A program made the translations under genes and the position numbers. A model generated the notes under the pieces. It did no database searches and was not told the origin of the DNA. It saw nothing but the letters and a program-made list of their open reading frames with translations. DNA of 64,000 bases from Spirochaetia bacterium (lineage in GTDB: Bacteria > Spirochaetota > Spirochaetia > Sphaerochaetales > Sphaerochaetaceae), in contig JAKVOU010000001.1 of assembly GCA_022482625.1 (NCBI GenBank), forward strand, positions 310,001 through 374,000, in the 5' to 3' direction. Shown here one piece after another: positions 6,919 through 14,855 of this stretch. Position 1 is the first letter of the stretch. Every line of letters starts with the position of its first letter.

Positions 6919-7980
6919 CTATCGGCCTAAGACGGTCTGCTCTATTTCCCTGACCTGATCACGATAGAGGTTGGTGATGTTTGAGCCATAGTCTGCAATC
7001 AACTGGATCATATTCCTTGGGACCTTTCCGTCCATGCCGTTCAATCGGTCACCTGCATCGCCCAGTCCAGGAAGAATATATGCCTTTTCATTGAGCACTG
7101 GGTCCATCCAGAGCGTATGGACTTCTACATTGGGTATGGCACGGCAGATCCTCACTGCACCCTTGAGTGCTGAGATGACATTGATGAATTTGATTGAATG
7201 CGGTCTGACACCCTGTTGTTCCAGATAACGGACGATGGTAACGAAGGAACCGCCTGTCGCGTTCATCGGATCGGCAAATACCAAGTCCTTGCCATCAAGC
7301 TCTTCCAAGTCAAAATAGCTTTTATCAAGGTTGAGTATGTAATCCATATTTACTTCTTTCTTGCTTTCATCCCGTTTTATCTTGAACAAGGCAAAGGGAG
7401 TGACAAAGGCATCGCTGCTATAATCCTGTATTTCCTTGCTCATGATCATCGAAGGAAGCAGTGCACCCCTGAGCATGACACACATCACGCAGTTGTGGAT
7501 TTCCGCATCGACATTAGGAATACGGTGGGCTGCAAAATTGGTTACAGGGATATTCACGGGAGTCTGTGTAATGATTGACCGTTTGTGAGGCAATGCAGCA
7601 TCTGTATATACATGGGCGAACATCATTTCATAGGCACGCTGGATGTAGTAGAGGAATTCTTCATGGCTGGTAGACGGCTGTCTCAGTTTTGCAACCAGAC
7701 GGGATGCCTGTCCATGCTGTTCCTGTGGGGTTTCAAAGGAATAGACGTGGATGCGTGGTTCATTGGCACAGAAGCTGTCAAGGAAATCCCCGATCTGCCC
7801 TGCGGATTCCGTAAGGCCTTCTCCGGCTGTCTTCAGTTCCGTCTCATTCTCCGAGGATCCCAGGACCTTGCAGTGGTCAAGCGATACCTGGTACATCCGG
7901 CTTACGGTTTCAATTGCTTCTTTGTCATTCTCTGTCAGGTAGCCGTCCAAATCGGCAGCGTGCAATACAATTTCGTTCAT
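6919..7980 (-). CDS. Uracil phosphoribosyltransferase-like protein with N-terminal extension
   Basis: 353 residues, against about 210 for ordinary Upp. The C-terminal ~260 residues carry the UPRTase hallmarks: the PRPP loop Ala-Asp-Pro-Met-Asn-Ala-Thr-Gly-Gly-Ser (near 237-246) and the uracil loop Pro-Gly-Leu-Gly-Asp-Ala-Gly-Asp-Arg (near 306). Just after this the usual Phe-Gly-Thr is Asn-Gly-Met, and the Leu-Arg-Ala-Gly strand is Leu-Arg-Gly-Ala. About 90 extra N-terminal residues match nothing I recognise. ATG 7980 has AGGAG 6 nt upstream. Likely UMP formation from uracil and PRPP, or a closely related phosphoribosyl transfer. Confidence 0.78.
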   Translation of the reverse strand: MNEIVLHAADLDGYLTENDKEAIETVSRMYQVSLDHCKVLGSSENETELKTAGEGLTESAGQIGDFLDSFCANEPRIHVYSFETPQEQHGQASRLVAKLRQPSTSHEEFLYYIQRAYEMMFAHVYTDAALPHKRSIITQTPVNIPVTNFAAHRIPNVDAEIHNCVMCVMLRGALLPSMIMSKEIQDYSSDAFVTPFALFKIKRDESKKEVNMDYILNLDKSYFDLEELDGKDLVFADPMNATGGSFVTIVRYLEQQGVRPHSIKFINVISALKGAVRICRAIPNVEVHTLWMDPVLNEKAYILPGLGDAGDRLNGMDGKVPRNMIQLIADYGSNITNLYRDQVREIEQTVLGR

Positions 7981-8117
7981 GTGTTACTCCTGAAGGTGCA
8001 TGTTAGCATTCATAATGAGTAATTGCAATAAAACCACGGGGATTCAAACTCACCTTCTGCATTAATCCGTAGGGTTTCGTCGAGACTTTGAAATCGTCAT
8101 TTATGAAAGGATGGTAT

Positions 8118-8146
8118 TTGCCAAATGGCTTACCATCTGTTACAAT
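8118..8146 (+). promoter_or_regulatory. Putative sigma-70 promoter of adk
   Basis: TTGCCA (8118-8123), 17-nt spacer, TACAAT (8141-8146). Transcription would begin near 8153, leaving a ~42-nt leader that contains the GAGGT box before the adk ATG. Confidence 0.65.
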
Positions 8147-8194
8147 ATGTCCAACCAAAGCATGCCGTGATGACATGTAAGAATCGAGGTAGAT

Positions 8195-8824
8195 ATGAAT
8201 CTAGTATTCCTAGGCCCTCCGGGAGCAGGCAAGGGCACCATTGCGGCGATTGCCAAGGATTTTTTCGGAATTCCCCATATCTCTACGGGTGATCTTTTCC
8301 GAAGCAATATCAAGAATGAGACAGAACTGGGCAAACAGGTAAAAGCCATATTGGCCGGAGGCAACCTTGTTCCTGACAGTGTGACCATTGCCATGGTCAA
8401 GGACAGGCTTACAGAAGCTGATGCCAAGAAAGGTTTTATCCTTGATGGTTTTCCACGGACTGTCCCGCAGGCAGATGCATTGGGCGATATGACAAGCCTG
8501 GATGCTGTCGTCAACTTTGTCCTGGACAAGGATACCATCCTGAAGAGGCTTTCGGGAAGACGGGTATGCAAGAGCACTGGCAGGACCTACCACATACTCT
8601 ACAATCCTCCGAAAGTAGAAGGCATTGATGATGAAACTGGTGAACCCCTTATCCAGAGGGATGATGACAAGCCTGAAGCCATTCTCAACAGGTTGGAAGT
8701 CTATCGTTCCCAGACAGAACCTCTTATCGGCTATTATAGGGAAAAGGGGTTGCTGGTTGATATCGATTCCTCCAAGTCACCTGAAGTAGTGATGGAAGAG
8801 CTGAAGAAAGCCGTGGCCAGATGA
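8195..8824 (+). CDS. adk: Adenylate kinase
   Basis: 209 residues, normal long-form length. The P-loop Gly-Pro-Pro-Gly-Ala-Gly-Lys-Gly-Thr (7-15), Ile-Ser-Thr-Gly-Asp-Leu-Phe-Arg (AMP site), Leu-Asp-Gly-Phe-Pro-Arg-Thr near 85 and a complete LID domain (Gly-Arg-Arg-Val...Gly-Arg-Thr-Tyr-His near 122-134, Asp-Asp near 157) are all present. The LID has one Cys and no zinc tetrad, so it is the non-zinc type. It converts ATP + AMP to 2 ADP. It stands alone between its own promoter and a terminator; the usual secY neighbour is absent. Confidence 0.97.
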   Translation: MNLVFLGPPGAGKGTIAAIAKDFFGIPHISTGDLFRSNIKNETELGKQVKAILAGGNLVPDSVTIAMVKDRLTEADAKKGFILDGFPRTVPQADALGDMTSLDAVVNFVLDKDTILKRLSGRRVCKSTGRTYHILYNPPKVEGIDDETGEPLIQRDDDKPEAILNRLEVYRSQTEPLIGYYREKGLLVDIDSSKSPEVVMEELKKAVAR

Positions 8825-8842
8825 GTTTTGCCATATGATTTG

Positions 8843-8879
8843 AAATCCAGATGCATAAGGTATGTGTCTGGATTTTTTT
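8843..8879 (+). terminator. Rho-independent terminator of adk
   Basis: Stem AAATCCAGA (8843-8851) with TCTGGATTT (8867-8875), extended by an inner CATA/TATG helix (8854-8857/8861-8864). A T-run reaches 8879. Confidence 0.88.
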
Positions 8880-8894
8880 GCAAAAGGTTTTCAA

Positions 8895-8923
8895 TTGACT
8901 GCACTGCCGTTTCACCATAGAAT
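8895..8923 (+). promoter_or_regulatory. Putative promoter of rnhA, leaderless type
   Basis: TTGACT (8895-8900), 17-nt spacer, TAGAAT (8918-8923). The rnhA ATG is at 8930, just where transcription should begin, and no Shine-Dalgarno box precedes it. Confidence 0.65.
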
Positions 8924-8929
8924 GACCCC

Positions 8930-9385
8930 ATGGATGTTAAGAACTTGATCATGTATACGGACGGGGGATGCAGCGGAAACCCTGGTGTCGGGGGCTGGGC
9001 CTTTGTCCTTGCAGGCGAAGATGGCCATGCAGAGATGGAAAAAAGCGGTGGCAGTCGCTATACGACCAACAACAAGATGGAATTGACAGCAGTCATTGAA
9101 GGCTTGAAATATTGCTTGGAAGCACAAGCAGGAAAGGTAACGGTCCATACTGACAGCCAGTATGTCAAGAATGGTATTACTGCCTGGATAAGCAACTGGA
9201 AGAAGAATAACTGGAAAACTGCTGCACGCAAGCCTGTAAAGAACCAGGAACTCTGGAAGGAGTTGGATAGTCTCAATGCTTCTCTTGATGTTTCCTGGCA
9301 ATGGGTGAAAGGCCATGCTGGCATCGAGCTGAATGAACGGTGTGATACCCTTGTCGGTCTCGAAATGGACAAACTTGGTCGTTGA
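8930..9385 (+). CDS. rnhA: Ribonuclease HI
   Basis: 151 residues, the usual RNase HI size. The four catalytic acids are visible in order: Tyr-Thr-Asp-Gly-Gly-Cys (Asp near 10), Asn-Asn-Lys-Met-Glu-Leu (Glu near 48), His-Thr-Asp-Ser-Gln-Tyr (Asp near 70) and Asn-Glu-Arg-Cys-Asp (Asp near 134), with the Val-Lys-Gly-His-Ala-Gly loop before the last. It degrades the RNA strand of RNA:DNA hybrids (R-loops, primers). Its ATG appears to coincide with the transcription start. Confidence 0.96.
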   Translation: MDVKNLIMYTDGGCSGNPGVGGWAFVLAGEDGHAEMEKSGGSRYTTNNKMELTAVIEGLKYCLEAQAGKVTVHTDSQYVKNGITAWISNWKKNNWKTAARKPVKNQELWKELDSLNASLDVSWQWVKGHAGIELNERCDTLVGLEMDKLGR

Positions 9386-9388
9386 AAC

Positions 9389-9937
9389 CTACTTTTCATT
9401 CAAAGCCAGCAGATATGGCCTAAGACGGTTTGGTACGCTTGCTATCAGGAGTGATACGATTTGATCAATCGTTTCTTCCAAATACCCTGTAAGCCACCTG
9501 ACGGTCATGTAAATTGAACCTTCGCAATACATTTCCAAGAGAAAACGCAGATCTTCAGGCAAAGGCCTCTGAAGTTGTTTTTCTATGGCCTTTGTATAAA
9601 AACTATAGATCATCCTATAGTCGTATTGCTTCAGATTTTCGCTATCCTGTGACCGAAAGGCCTGGCTGAAAAAGGGCTTTTCATTTTCGAGGAAACTAAA
9701 CTTTTCATGCAAGGCTTCCCTGAGGGTCAGGGATACTCCCATAAGAAGGAAACTCTTGTCGCATAATTGTCGGAAATACCAGTTGACCAGTTCATACTTA
9801 TCCTTGAAATGCCGATAGAAAGTCTGTCGTGAAACTTGGCATTCATGACAAATATCACAGACTGTAATCCTATCCAATGACCTTTGTTTCATGAGTTTTT
9901 TTATTCCTAATGCCAATAATATCTTAGTATCTTCCAT
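9389..9937 (-). CDS. TetR/AcrR-family transcriptional regulator
   Basis: 182 residues. The N-terminal TetR HTH spans about 9-50: Ile-Thr-Val-Cys-Asp-Ile-Cys, then the recognition segment Val-Ser-Arg-Gln-Thr-Phe-Tyr-Arg-His-Phe-Lys-Asp-Lys-Tyr-Glu-Leu. The C-terminal part resembles the DhaS-like subgroup that lacks a classical drug-binding pocket. It is divergent from the fucO-like gene, 150 bp away, and a large inverted repeat lies between them, so it probably controls that gene and itself. Its end is 3 nt from the end of convergent rnhA. Confidence 0.88.
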   Translation of the reverse strand: MEDTKILLALGIKKLMKQRSLDRITVCDICHECQVSRQTFYRHFKDKYELVNWYFRQLCDKSFLLMGVSLTLREALHEKFSFLENEKPFFSQAFRSQDSENLKQYDYRMIYSFYTKAIEKQLQRPLPEDLRFLLEMYCEGSIYMTVRWLTGYLEETIDQIVSLLIASVPNRLRPYLLALNEK

Positions 9938-9960
9938 GGATTTATTATCTTTGAAAATGC

Positions 9961-10002
9961 GGGAAAAGTAAAACCCCTTTTGCCGTTTGGGTTATTTTTC
10001 CC
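9961..10002. promoter_or_regulatory. Inverted repeat in the TetR/fucO intergenic region, candidate operator
   Basis: GGGAAAAGTAAAACC at 9961-9975 faces GGGTTATTTTTCCC at 9989-10002, an imperfect inverted repeat with a ~13-nt centre. It lies 24 bp before the TetR start (minus) and 27 bp upstream of the fucO -35 box. TetR operators are inverted repeats in just such divergent regions. Confidence 0.55.
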
Positions 10003-10028
10003 AAGTGACAGATGAACCATATTGTAAC

Positions 10029-10058
10029 TTGCTCATTCCAGGAACCCCATTCTATCAT
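10029..10058 (+). promoter_or_regulatory. Putative promoter of fucO-like gene
   Basis: TTGCTC (10029-10034), 18-nt spacer, TATCAT (10053-10058). A GAGGAG box (10074-10079) precedes ATG 10088. Confidence 0.5.
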
Positions 10059-10087
10059 ATAGTGACAATAATCAGAGGAGCTATCAG

Positions 10088-11236
10088 ATGACAAGAAGAT
10101 TTACATTGAATGAGACATCCTATCATGGAAAAGGCTGCATTGCCGCCATTGTCGATGAAATCCAAGGGCGGGGGTTCAGGAAAGCTTTAATTTGTTCTGA
10201 TCCAGGACTTTTCAAGTTCAAGGTCGCTACCAAAGTCTGTGACCTGCTTGACCATGCCGGATTTCCCTATGAAATCTATTCAGGCATCAAGCCTAATCCT
10301 ACCATCAGCAATGTCCAGGAAGGAGTCGAAGCTTTCAAGAAAAGCGGTGCTGATCACATTATTGCAATTGGAGGAGGTTCTTCGATAGACACGGCAAAAG
10401 CAATCGGTATCATCGTGAACAACCCCGAATGTGCAGATGTCCGTTCGCTTGAAGGTGTTTCACCGACAAAGAACAGATGTGTTCCTATAATTGCTGTCCC
10501 GACTACGGCAGGGACAGCAGCTGAAGTGACTATCAACTACGTGATTACAGATCCGGAACGTCAACGAAAGTTCGTTTGTGTCGATCCTAAGGATATACCG
10601 ATCATTGCAGTAGTCGATCCGGATATGATGTCCGGTATGCCCAAGGGACTGACTGCATCAACAGGTATGGATGCATTGACCCATGCCATTGAAGGCTATA
10701 CCACCAAAGGAGCTTGGGAACTTTCGGATATGTTCCATATAAAGGCAATTGAAATCATTGCCAGATCATTGAAAGGTGCCGTAGATGGAACGGATGACGG
10801 GAGGGAAGGCATGGCTCTGGGACAATACATCGCAGGCATGGGTTTCTCCAATGTAGGCCTTGGTATTGACCATGCCATGGCACATCCTCTCAGTGCGTTC
10901 TATGATACGCCCCATGGTGTTGCCTGTGCGATACTGCTCCCGACCAGCATGAAATATAATGCTGAATATTCAGGGGAAAAGTATCGTGAGATTGCCCGTG
11001 TGTTTGGTATACCTGGAGTCGATGCCATGTCTCCGGCTGCATATCGTGAGGCCGCTATTGACGCTGTCCAACAACTTGGACTAAGTGTCGGCATCCCAGC
11101 GGATCTCAAGGGCATTGTCAAGGAAAAGGATATTGATTTCCTTGCAAAAAGTGCACATGCAGATGCTTGTTTCCCAGGAAATCCCAGAGATGCAAGTATT
11201 GAGGATATCAAGGAACTCTACCATTCGTTGATTTGA
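10088..11236 (+). CDS. fucO: Iron-containing alcohol dehydrogenase, lactaldehyde reductase type
   Basis: 382 residues, full group III ADH length. The NAD-binding motif is Gly-Gly-Gly-Ser-Ser-Ile-Asp-Thr-Ala-Lys near 97-106; Pro-Thr-Thr-Ala-Gly-Thr near 139; metal-binding residues sit in Gly-Met-Asp-Ala-Leu-Thr-His-Ala-Ile-Glu and in His-Ala-Met-Ala-His-Pro-Leu...Pro-His-Gly-Val-Ala near 263-278. The segment Gly-Met-Gly-Phe-Ser-Asn-Val-Gly-Leu-Gly-Ile matches FucO closely. FucO reduces L-lactaldehyde to 1,2-propanediol with NADH, and paralogues act on other short aldehydes. It is probably regulated by the divergent TetR. Confidence 0.85.
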   Translation: MTRRFTLNETSYHGKGCIAAIVDEIQGRGFRKALICSDPGLFKFKVATKVCDLLDHAGFPYEIYSGIKPNPTISNVQEGVEAFKKSGADHIIAIGGGSSIDTAKAIGIIVNNPECADVRSLEGVSPTKNRCVPIIAVPTTAGTAAEVTINYVITDPERQRKFVCVDPKDIPIIAVVDPDMMSGMPKGLTASTGMDALTHAIEGYTTKGAWELSDMFHIKAIEIIARSLKGAVDGTDDGREGMALGQYIAGMGFSNVGLGIDHAMAHPLSAFYDTPHGVACAILLPTSMKYNAEYSGEKYREIARVFGIPGVDAMSPAAYREAAIDAVQQLGLSVGIPADLKGIVKEKDIDFLAKSAHADACFPGNPRDASIEDIKELYHSLI

Positions 11237-11264
11237 AAATTTGCTTTTGTAAAAGACAAAATGA

Positions 11265-11295
11265 CCAGGACAGTACGGCCGCCCTGGCCTTTTTT
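11265..11295 (+). terminator. Probable terminator of fucO-like gene
   Basis: CCAGG (11265-11269) pairs with CCTGG (11283-11287), followed by a six-T run (11290-11295). The stem is short, so strength is uncertain. Confidence 0.55.
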
Positions 11296-11385
11296 GCCAT
11301 TGCTGGTTTCACACTCATCGGTATGAGCAATTTTCTTGTCAGAATATGTCCTGACAAGCCAAAACTTACTTTTCAGTATGGAATT

Positions 11386-12489
11386 CTAGTTTGTGGAGGT
11401 ATCCAGCAACCGTACCCTGTCCATTGAGAAATCAATTGATACGTCTGCTCCTTCATCGAAGATTCTCTTTTCATGCGGATCGTCGACCTGTACCAATATC
11501 TCGCCGAGGTTCGTATCTACATAGCATTCCATGCTGCTGCCTAAATAGACATCAAGCCGAACCTTACCTTCGATCTTTCCCTTTCCTGGTTCGACTACCC
11601 TCAATGATTCCGGCCTTGCCATGAGTACGGCATCGGAACCTGGCTGAAGATCGGGAGCAAAATTGGTAATCTGCAGATCCTTGTCATTGAACCTGCATCT
11701 GTAGGATTCCTGCTGTTTTTCCATGATCTTGACCGGAATGAAAGCTGCTTTGCCGACAAAACCTGCCACGAACCTGGAATTGGGATATTCATAGACTTCC
11801 GAAGGTGTCCCGATCTGACGTATGACTCCTGCTTTCATGACGATGATACGGTCTGAAAGGCTCATGGCTTCAATGCGGTCATGGGTGACATAGATGGCCG
11901 TGATGCCAAGGCGTTTCTGTATCTTTCGTATTTCAATCCTCATCTGTTCCCTGAGCAATGCATCAAGGTTTGAAAGCGGTTCATCAAGCAGAAGTACGCC
12001 CGGTGTCACGATCAATGACCTAGCTAGTGCAACCCTTTGCTGCTGTCCTCCTGAAAGTTTGCTGGGGGCCCTGTCCCCATAGCCGCCCAAGCCTACCATT
12101 TCAAGTGTTTGGTTCACTTGGTCAGCAATTGCCTCTGTCGGGACCTTCCTCAGTTTCAGTCCATAAGCTACATTGTTGAAGACACTCATATGGGGAAACA
12201 GACCATATGATTGGAACATTGTTGCAGTATTCCTCTTGTTCGGCGGCAACAGGGTCACTTCCTCGCCTCCGATGAAGACCTTGCCCTCGGTCGGTAATTC
12301 AAAGCCTGCAATCATTCGCAAGGTAGTAGTCTTGCCGCAACCGGAAGGACCTAGAAGCGTAACAAGTTCGCCCGGTTTGATGGTGAGATTGGAATCACTG
12401 ACAGCAATGACATCTGCCTTGCCTTTTGTATCTTTGAACCTCTTGGTAACATGTTCAAGTATTACGGATACGCTGTTGTTTTCTGACAT
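11386..12489 (-). CDS. ABC transporter ATPase, iron(III)-type importer
   Basis: 367 residues. Walker A Gly-Pro-Ser-Gly-Cys-Gly-Lys-Thr-Thr near 46-54, Q-loop Met-Phe-Gln-Ser-Tyr near 90, signature Leu-Ser-Gly-Gly-Gln-Gln-Gln-Arg near 144, Walker B Leu-Leu-Leu-Asp-Glu-Pro near 165, H-loop Val-Thr-His-Asp near 200, then a TOBE-like C-terminal domain (~245-360). The residue after the H-loop His-Asp is Arg where related ATPases have Gln. It is the energising subunit of the operon whose binding protein and permease precede it, similar to FbpC/PotA-like ATPases. The ligand is probably ferric iron but could be another small anion complex. Confidence 0.88.
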   Translation of the reverse strand: MSENNSVSVILEHVTKRFKDTKGKADVIAVSDSNLTIKPGELVTLLGPSGCGKTTTLRMIAGFELPTEGKVFIGGEEVTLLPPNKRNTATMFQSYGLFPHMSVFNNVAYGLKLRKVPTEAIADQVNQTLEMVGLGGYGDRAPSKLSGGQQQRVALARSLIVTPGVLLLDEPLSNLDALLREQMRIEIRKIQKRLGITAIYVTHDRIEAMSLSDRIIVMKAGVIRQIGTPSEVYEYPNSRFVAGFVGKAAFIPVKIMEKQQESYRCRFNDKDLQITNFAPDLQPGSDAVLMARPESLRVVEPGKGKIEGKVRLDVYLGSSMECYVDTNLGEILVQVDDPHEKRIFDEGADVSIDFSMDRVRLLDTSTN

Positions 12490-12516
12490 GGTAATAAGTT
12501 CCTTTCAATTTTTCCG

Positions 12517-14754
12517 TCACTGTGCGGAAATCTGTTTGTTGGTCAGCTCATCGCCCTTCGTGAAATGATTCATGAGGCTGAAGGCTGCAAGGACGATGAC
12601 TATCAATATCGTTGACAGGACCGAAGCAAGTCCGAAACGGAGATTTTCGGAGAAGTTGAAGATCAAGACCGTAAGATGATTCCATCTGGCGCTAATCAGG
12701 AAGATGATGGCTGAAACTGCTGTCATGGCCCTGACGAACGTATAGGACATCGAAGAAAGGAATGCTGGCCTGACCAAGGGGAGGACAATGGACCTGAAGA
12801 CTGTCTGTGTATCTGCTCCAAGGTCACTGGCGGCTTCCTCTATTGCAGGATCAATCTGGTGGAGTGCCGTTATGCCGTTTTCTACACCGACAGGAAGTTC
12901 CCTTATGATATAGTTGATTACGATGATTGCCGCGGTTCCGACGAGCAGTATCGGCGGCTTGTTGAAAGCAAGGATATAGGCGATACCAATCAAGGTGCCC
13001 GGTATTGCATAAGGAGTCATGATCAGCATTTCAAGGAGTCTCTTGCCAGGAAATTTCTTTCTGACGATGAGCATCGAGGCAAGCATGGCCAGCAGGCCCG
13101 CAATCGGTGCTGCAATTGCAGCAAGGAGGACAGTATCCCGTATGCTTGTCCAGCCTCTTTGCAGTGCTTCAGGCCAATTTGCGAGAGTCAGGCTGTAATC
13201 GATGCCCCAGTTCTTGACAAAGCAACCTGCGACGATCGTAAGATACAGACCGACGATGAATGCCATGAGTACATAGCAGATGCCTTCAAGCAGATGACGG
13301 ACCGGCGTATTTGTCAGATCAGTCAAGGTTCCCGATGGCTTGCCTGTAACGGTGACGAAGCTTCGTTTCGATACCCAATACCTTTGGGCAAGGAAAGCTG
13401 TCAATGTAGGCAGCAGGAGCAGGAAGGACAATGCTGCACCTGCGCCCAGTTCACTTCTGCCGGTGACCAGCATATAGGCTTCTGTGGAAAGTACCCGATA
13501 GTCTCCTGACAACAGCAGGGGATTTGCAAAATCCGCCAGGCTGTTGGTAAAGACAAGCAGCCATGCAGACAATATTCCTGGGGAAGCCAGAGGAAGCGTG
13601 ATGTCGCGGAAAGTCTGCCATCGTGTGGCAGAAAGATCAAGGGAAGCATCTTCAACGGTACTGTCGATCTGTCTGAGTACACCGCTGATGGTCATGAAGG
13701 CAATCGGGAACATACCTATGGTTTCTACCAAAGTAAGGCCTCCCAAGCCATATATCGACATATTGAGATGCAGCAACTGCTGTGTAATCAATCCATTGTT
13801 GCCGAACAGCAGGATGATTGAAAGCGAGAGGGAAAAAGGAGGACTGATGACCGGCATGGTGGCCAAGGTCGTCATAGTCTTCTTGTACTTGTAACTGGTA
13901 CGTTCGATGAGGAATGCAAACAGAAAACCGACGATGGTAGAGAATGTTGCAGTCAGTACTCCCAGTTTAAGCGAACCCCACAAAGCAACCAGATAGGTAG
14001 GGGAAAGGCACATCTTCCACGTAGCGAAGCTGAATCTGCCATCAGTCATGAACGAGAGGCGGAAAGCCTCGAATAGCGGGTAGGCGATGAAGAGCAGGAC
14101 AATGATGAACAGCCCCATTACCATGAAGTTTGCCATCGGGTCTCTTGTAAACATAAGGATGAAAGAGATTGCCAGGAAGATGAGTGCGGCTCCGACAAGC
14201 AGGTTCCTCAGTAGTGAGAGAAAATTTGAAGTACCGATTCTGGGAGCAACTACCATGACAGCTCCACGAGGTGCTGCCCCTGTGGCATCCGCAACAGGAT
14301 AAAAGTAGATATCACTTGGATACGCCGTCGAAATGACAGTATCAGGGTCAAGACTGAAATCCGCTTGGTATGTACTGGGCAATTGCATCGGTTCCAGGTA
14401 ATCAAGGCTTTCGAAAGCCTTCTTGAATACGGAATCCTCACTATGATGTTCAAAAAGCCACTTTGCAACTTGGCTGCCGCCTTTGGCTGTGTATTTCCAA
14501 CTGTCAGCATCAAAGTCAAAATAAAGGGCTCTTGCACCTGGAATAATCTGTTTTATGCCTTCTGCCCAGGTATCTATTGCTTCCGCTGAAGCATTTTCCG
14601 GAGCCGTCCGGGCAAAAAGGTTTATTTCCCTGTCATTGCGTTCCTGGGTGTCTGATCTGAATTCCTGAGACAGCGAATTGAATATGAAGATATCTGCAAA
14701 GATGAAAATGAGGGCAAAAGTGATGAACTGCCTGACTGTCTTGCGATGTACCAT
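12517..14754 (-). CDS. Fused double-domain ABC permease with extracytoplasmic insert
   Basis: 745 residues. ATG 14754 is chosen because AAGGAG lies 5 nt before it; the frame is open upstream to 14802 without a better site. One TM (9-28) is followed by ~150 extracytoplasmic residues (about 30-178), then two FbpB/ThiP-like permease units of about six TMs each. EAA-type loops appear as Ser-Thr-Val-Glu-Asp-Ala-Ser-Leu-Asp-Leu-Ser and Ala-Ile-Glu-Glu-Ala-Ala-Ser-Asp-Leu-Gly. The insert contains Ala-Leu-Tyr-Phe-Asp-Phe-Asp and a final Gly-Ala-Val-Met-Val-Val strand and looks like a Cache-type sensor domain; this is inference. It lies between the binding-protein gene and the ATPase gene. Confidence 0.87.
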   Translation of the reverse strand: MVHRKTVRQFITFALIFIFADIFIFNSLSQEFRSDTQERNDREINLFARTAPENASAEAIDTWAEGIKQIIPGARALYFDFDADSWKYTAKGGSQVAKWLFEHHSEDSVFKKAFESLDYLEPMQLPSTYQADFSLDPDTVISTAYPSDIYFYPVADATGAAPRGAVMVVAPRIGTSNFLSLLRNLLVGAALIFLAISFILMFTRDPMANFMVMGLFIIVLLFIAYPLFEAFRLSFMTDGRFSFATWKMCLSPTYLVALWGSLKLGVLTATFSTIVGFLFAFLIERTSYKYKKTMTTLATMPVISPPFSLSLSIILLFGNNGLITQQLLHLNMSIYGLGGLTLVETIGMFPIAFMTISGVLRQIDSTVEDASLDLSATRWQTFRDITLPLASPGILSAWLLVFTNSLADFANPLLLSGDYRVLSTEAYMLVTGRSELGAGAALSFLLLLPTLTAFLAQRYWVSKRSFVTVTGKPSGTLTDLTNTPVRHLLEGICYVLMAFIVGLYLTIVAGCFVKNWGIDYSLTLANWPEALQRGWTSIRDTVLLAAIAAPIAGLLAMLASMLIVRKKFPGKRLLEMLIMTPYAIPGTLIGIAYILAFNKPPILLVGTAAIIVINYIIRELPVGVENGITALHQIDPAIEEAASDLGADTQTVFRSIVLPLVRPAFLSSMSYTFVRAMTAVSAIIFLISARWNHLTVLIFNFSENLRFGLASVLSTILIVIVLAAFSLMNHFTKGDELTNKQISAQ

Positions 14755-14802
14755 CGTTACTCCTTTTCCGTCCGATCTGCCGGATGTGGATGGATAAGAC
14801 AA

Positions 14803-14831
14803 CCTAAGGAAGGTTATACACCTTCCTTAGG
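14803..14831 (-). other. Perfect 11-bp hairpin between binding-protein and permease genes
   Basis: CCTAAGGAAGG (14803-14813) and CCTTCCTTAGG (14821-14831) pair perfectly around a 7-nt loop. No T-run follows on the minus strand, so it is more likely a 3'-end stabiliser or partial attenuator, which would leave more binding-protein mRNA than permease mRNA, than a full terminator. Confidence 0.75.
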
Positions 14832-14855
14832 CTGCAACATGCTTGCATGGAACGA

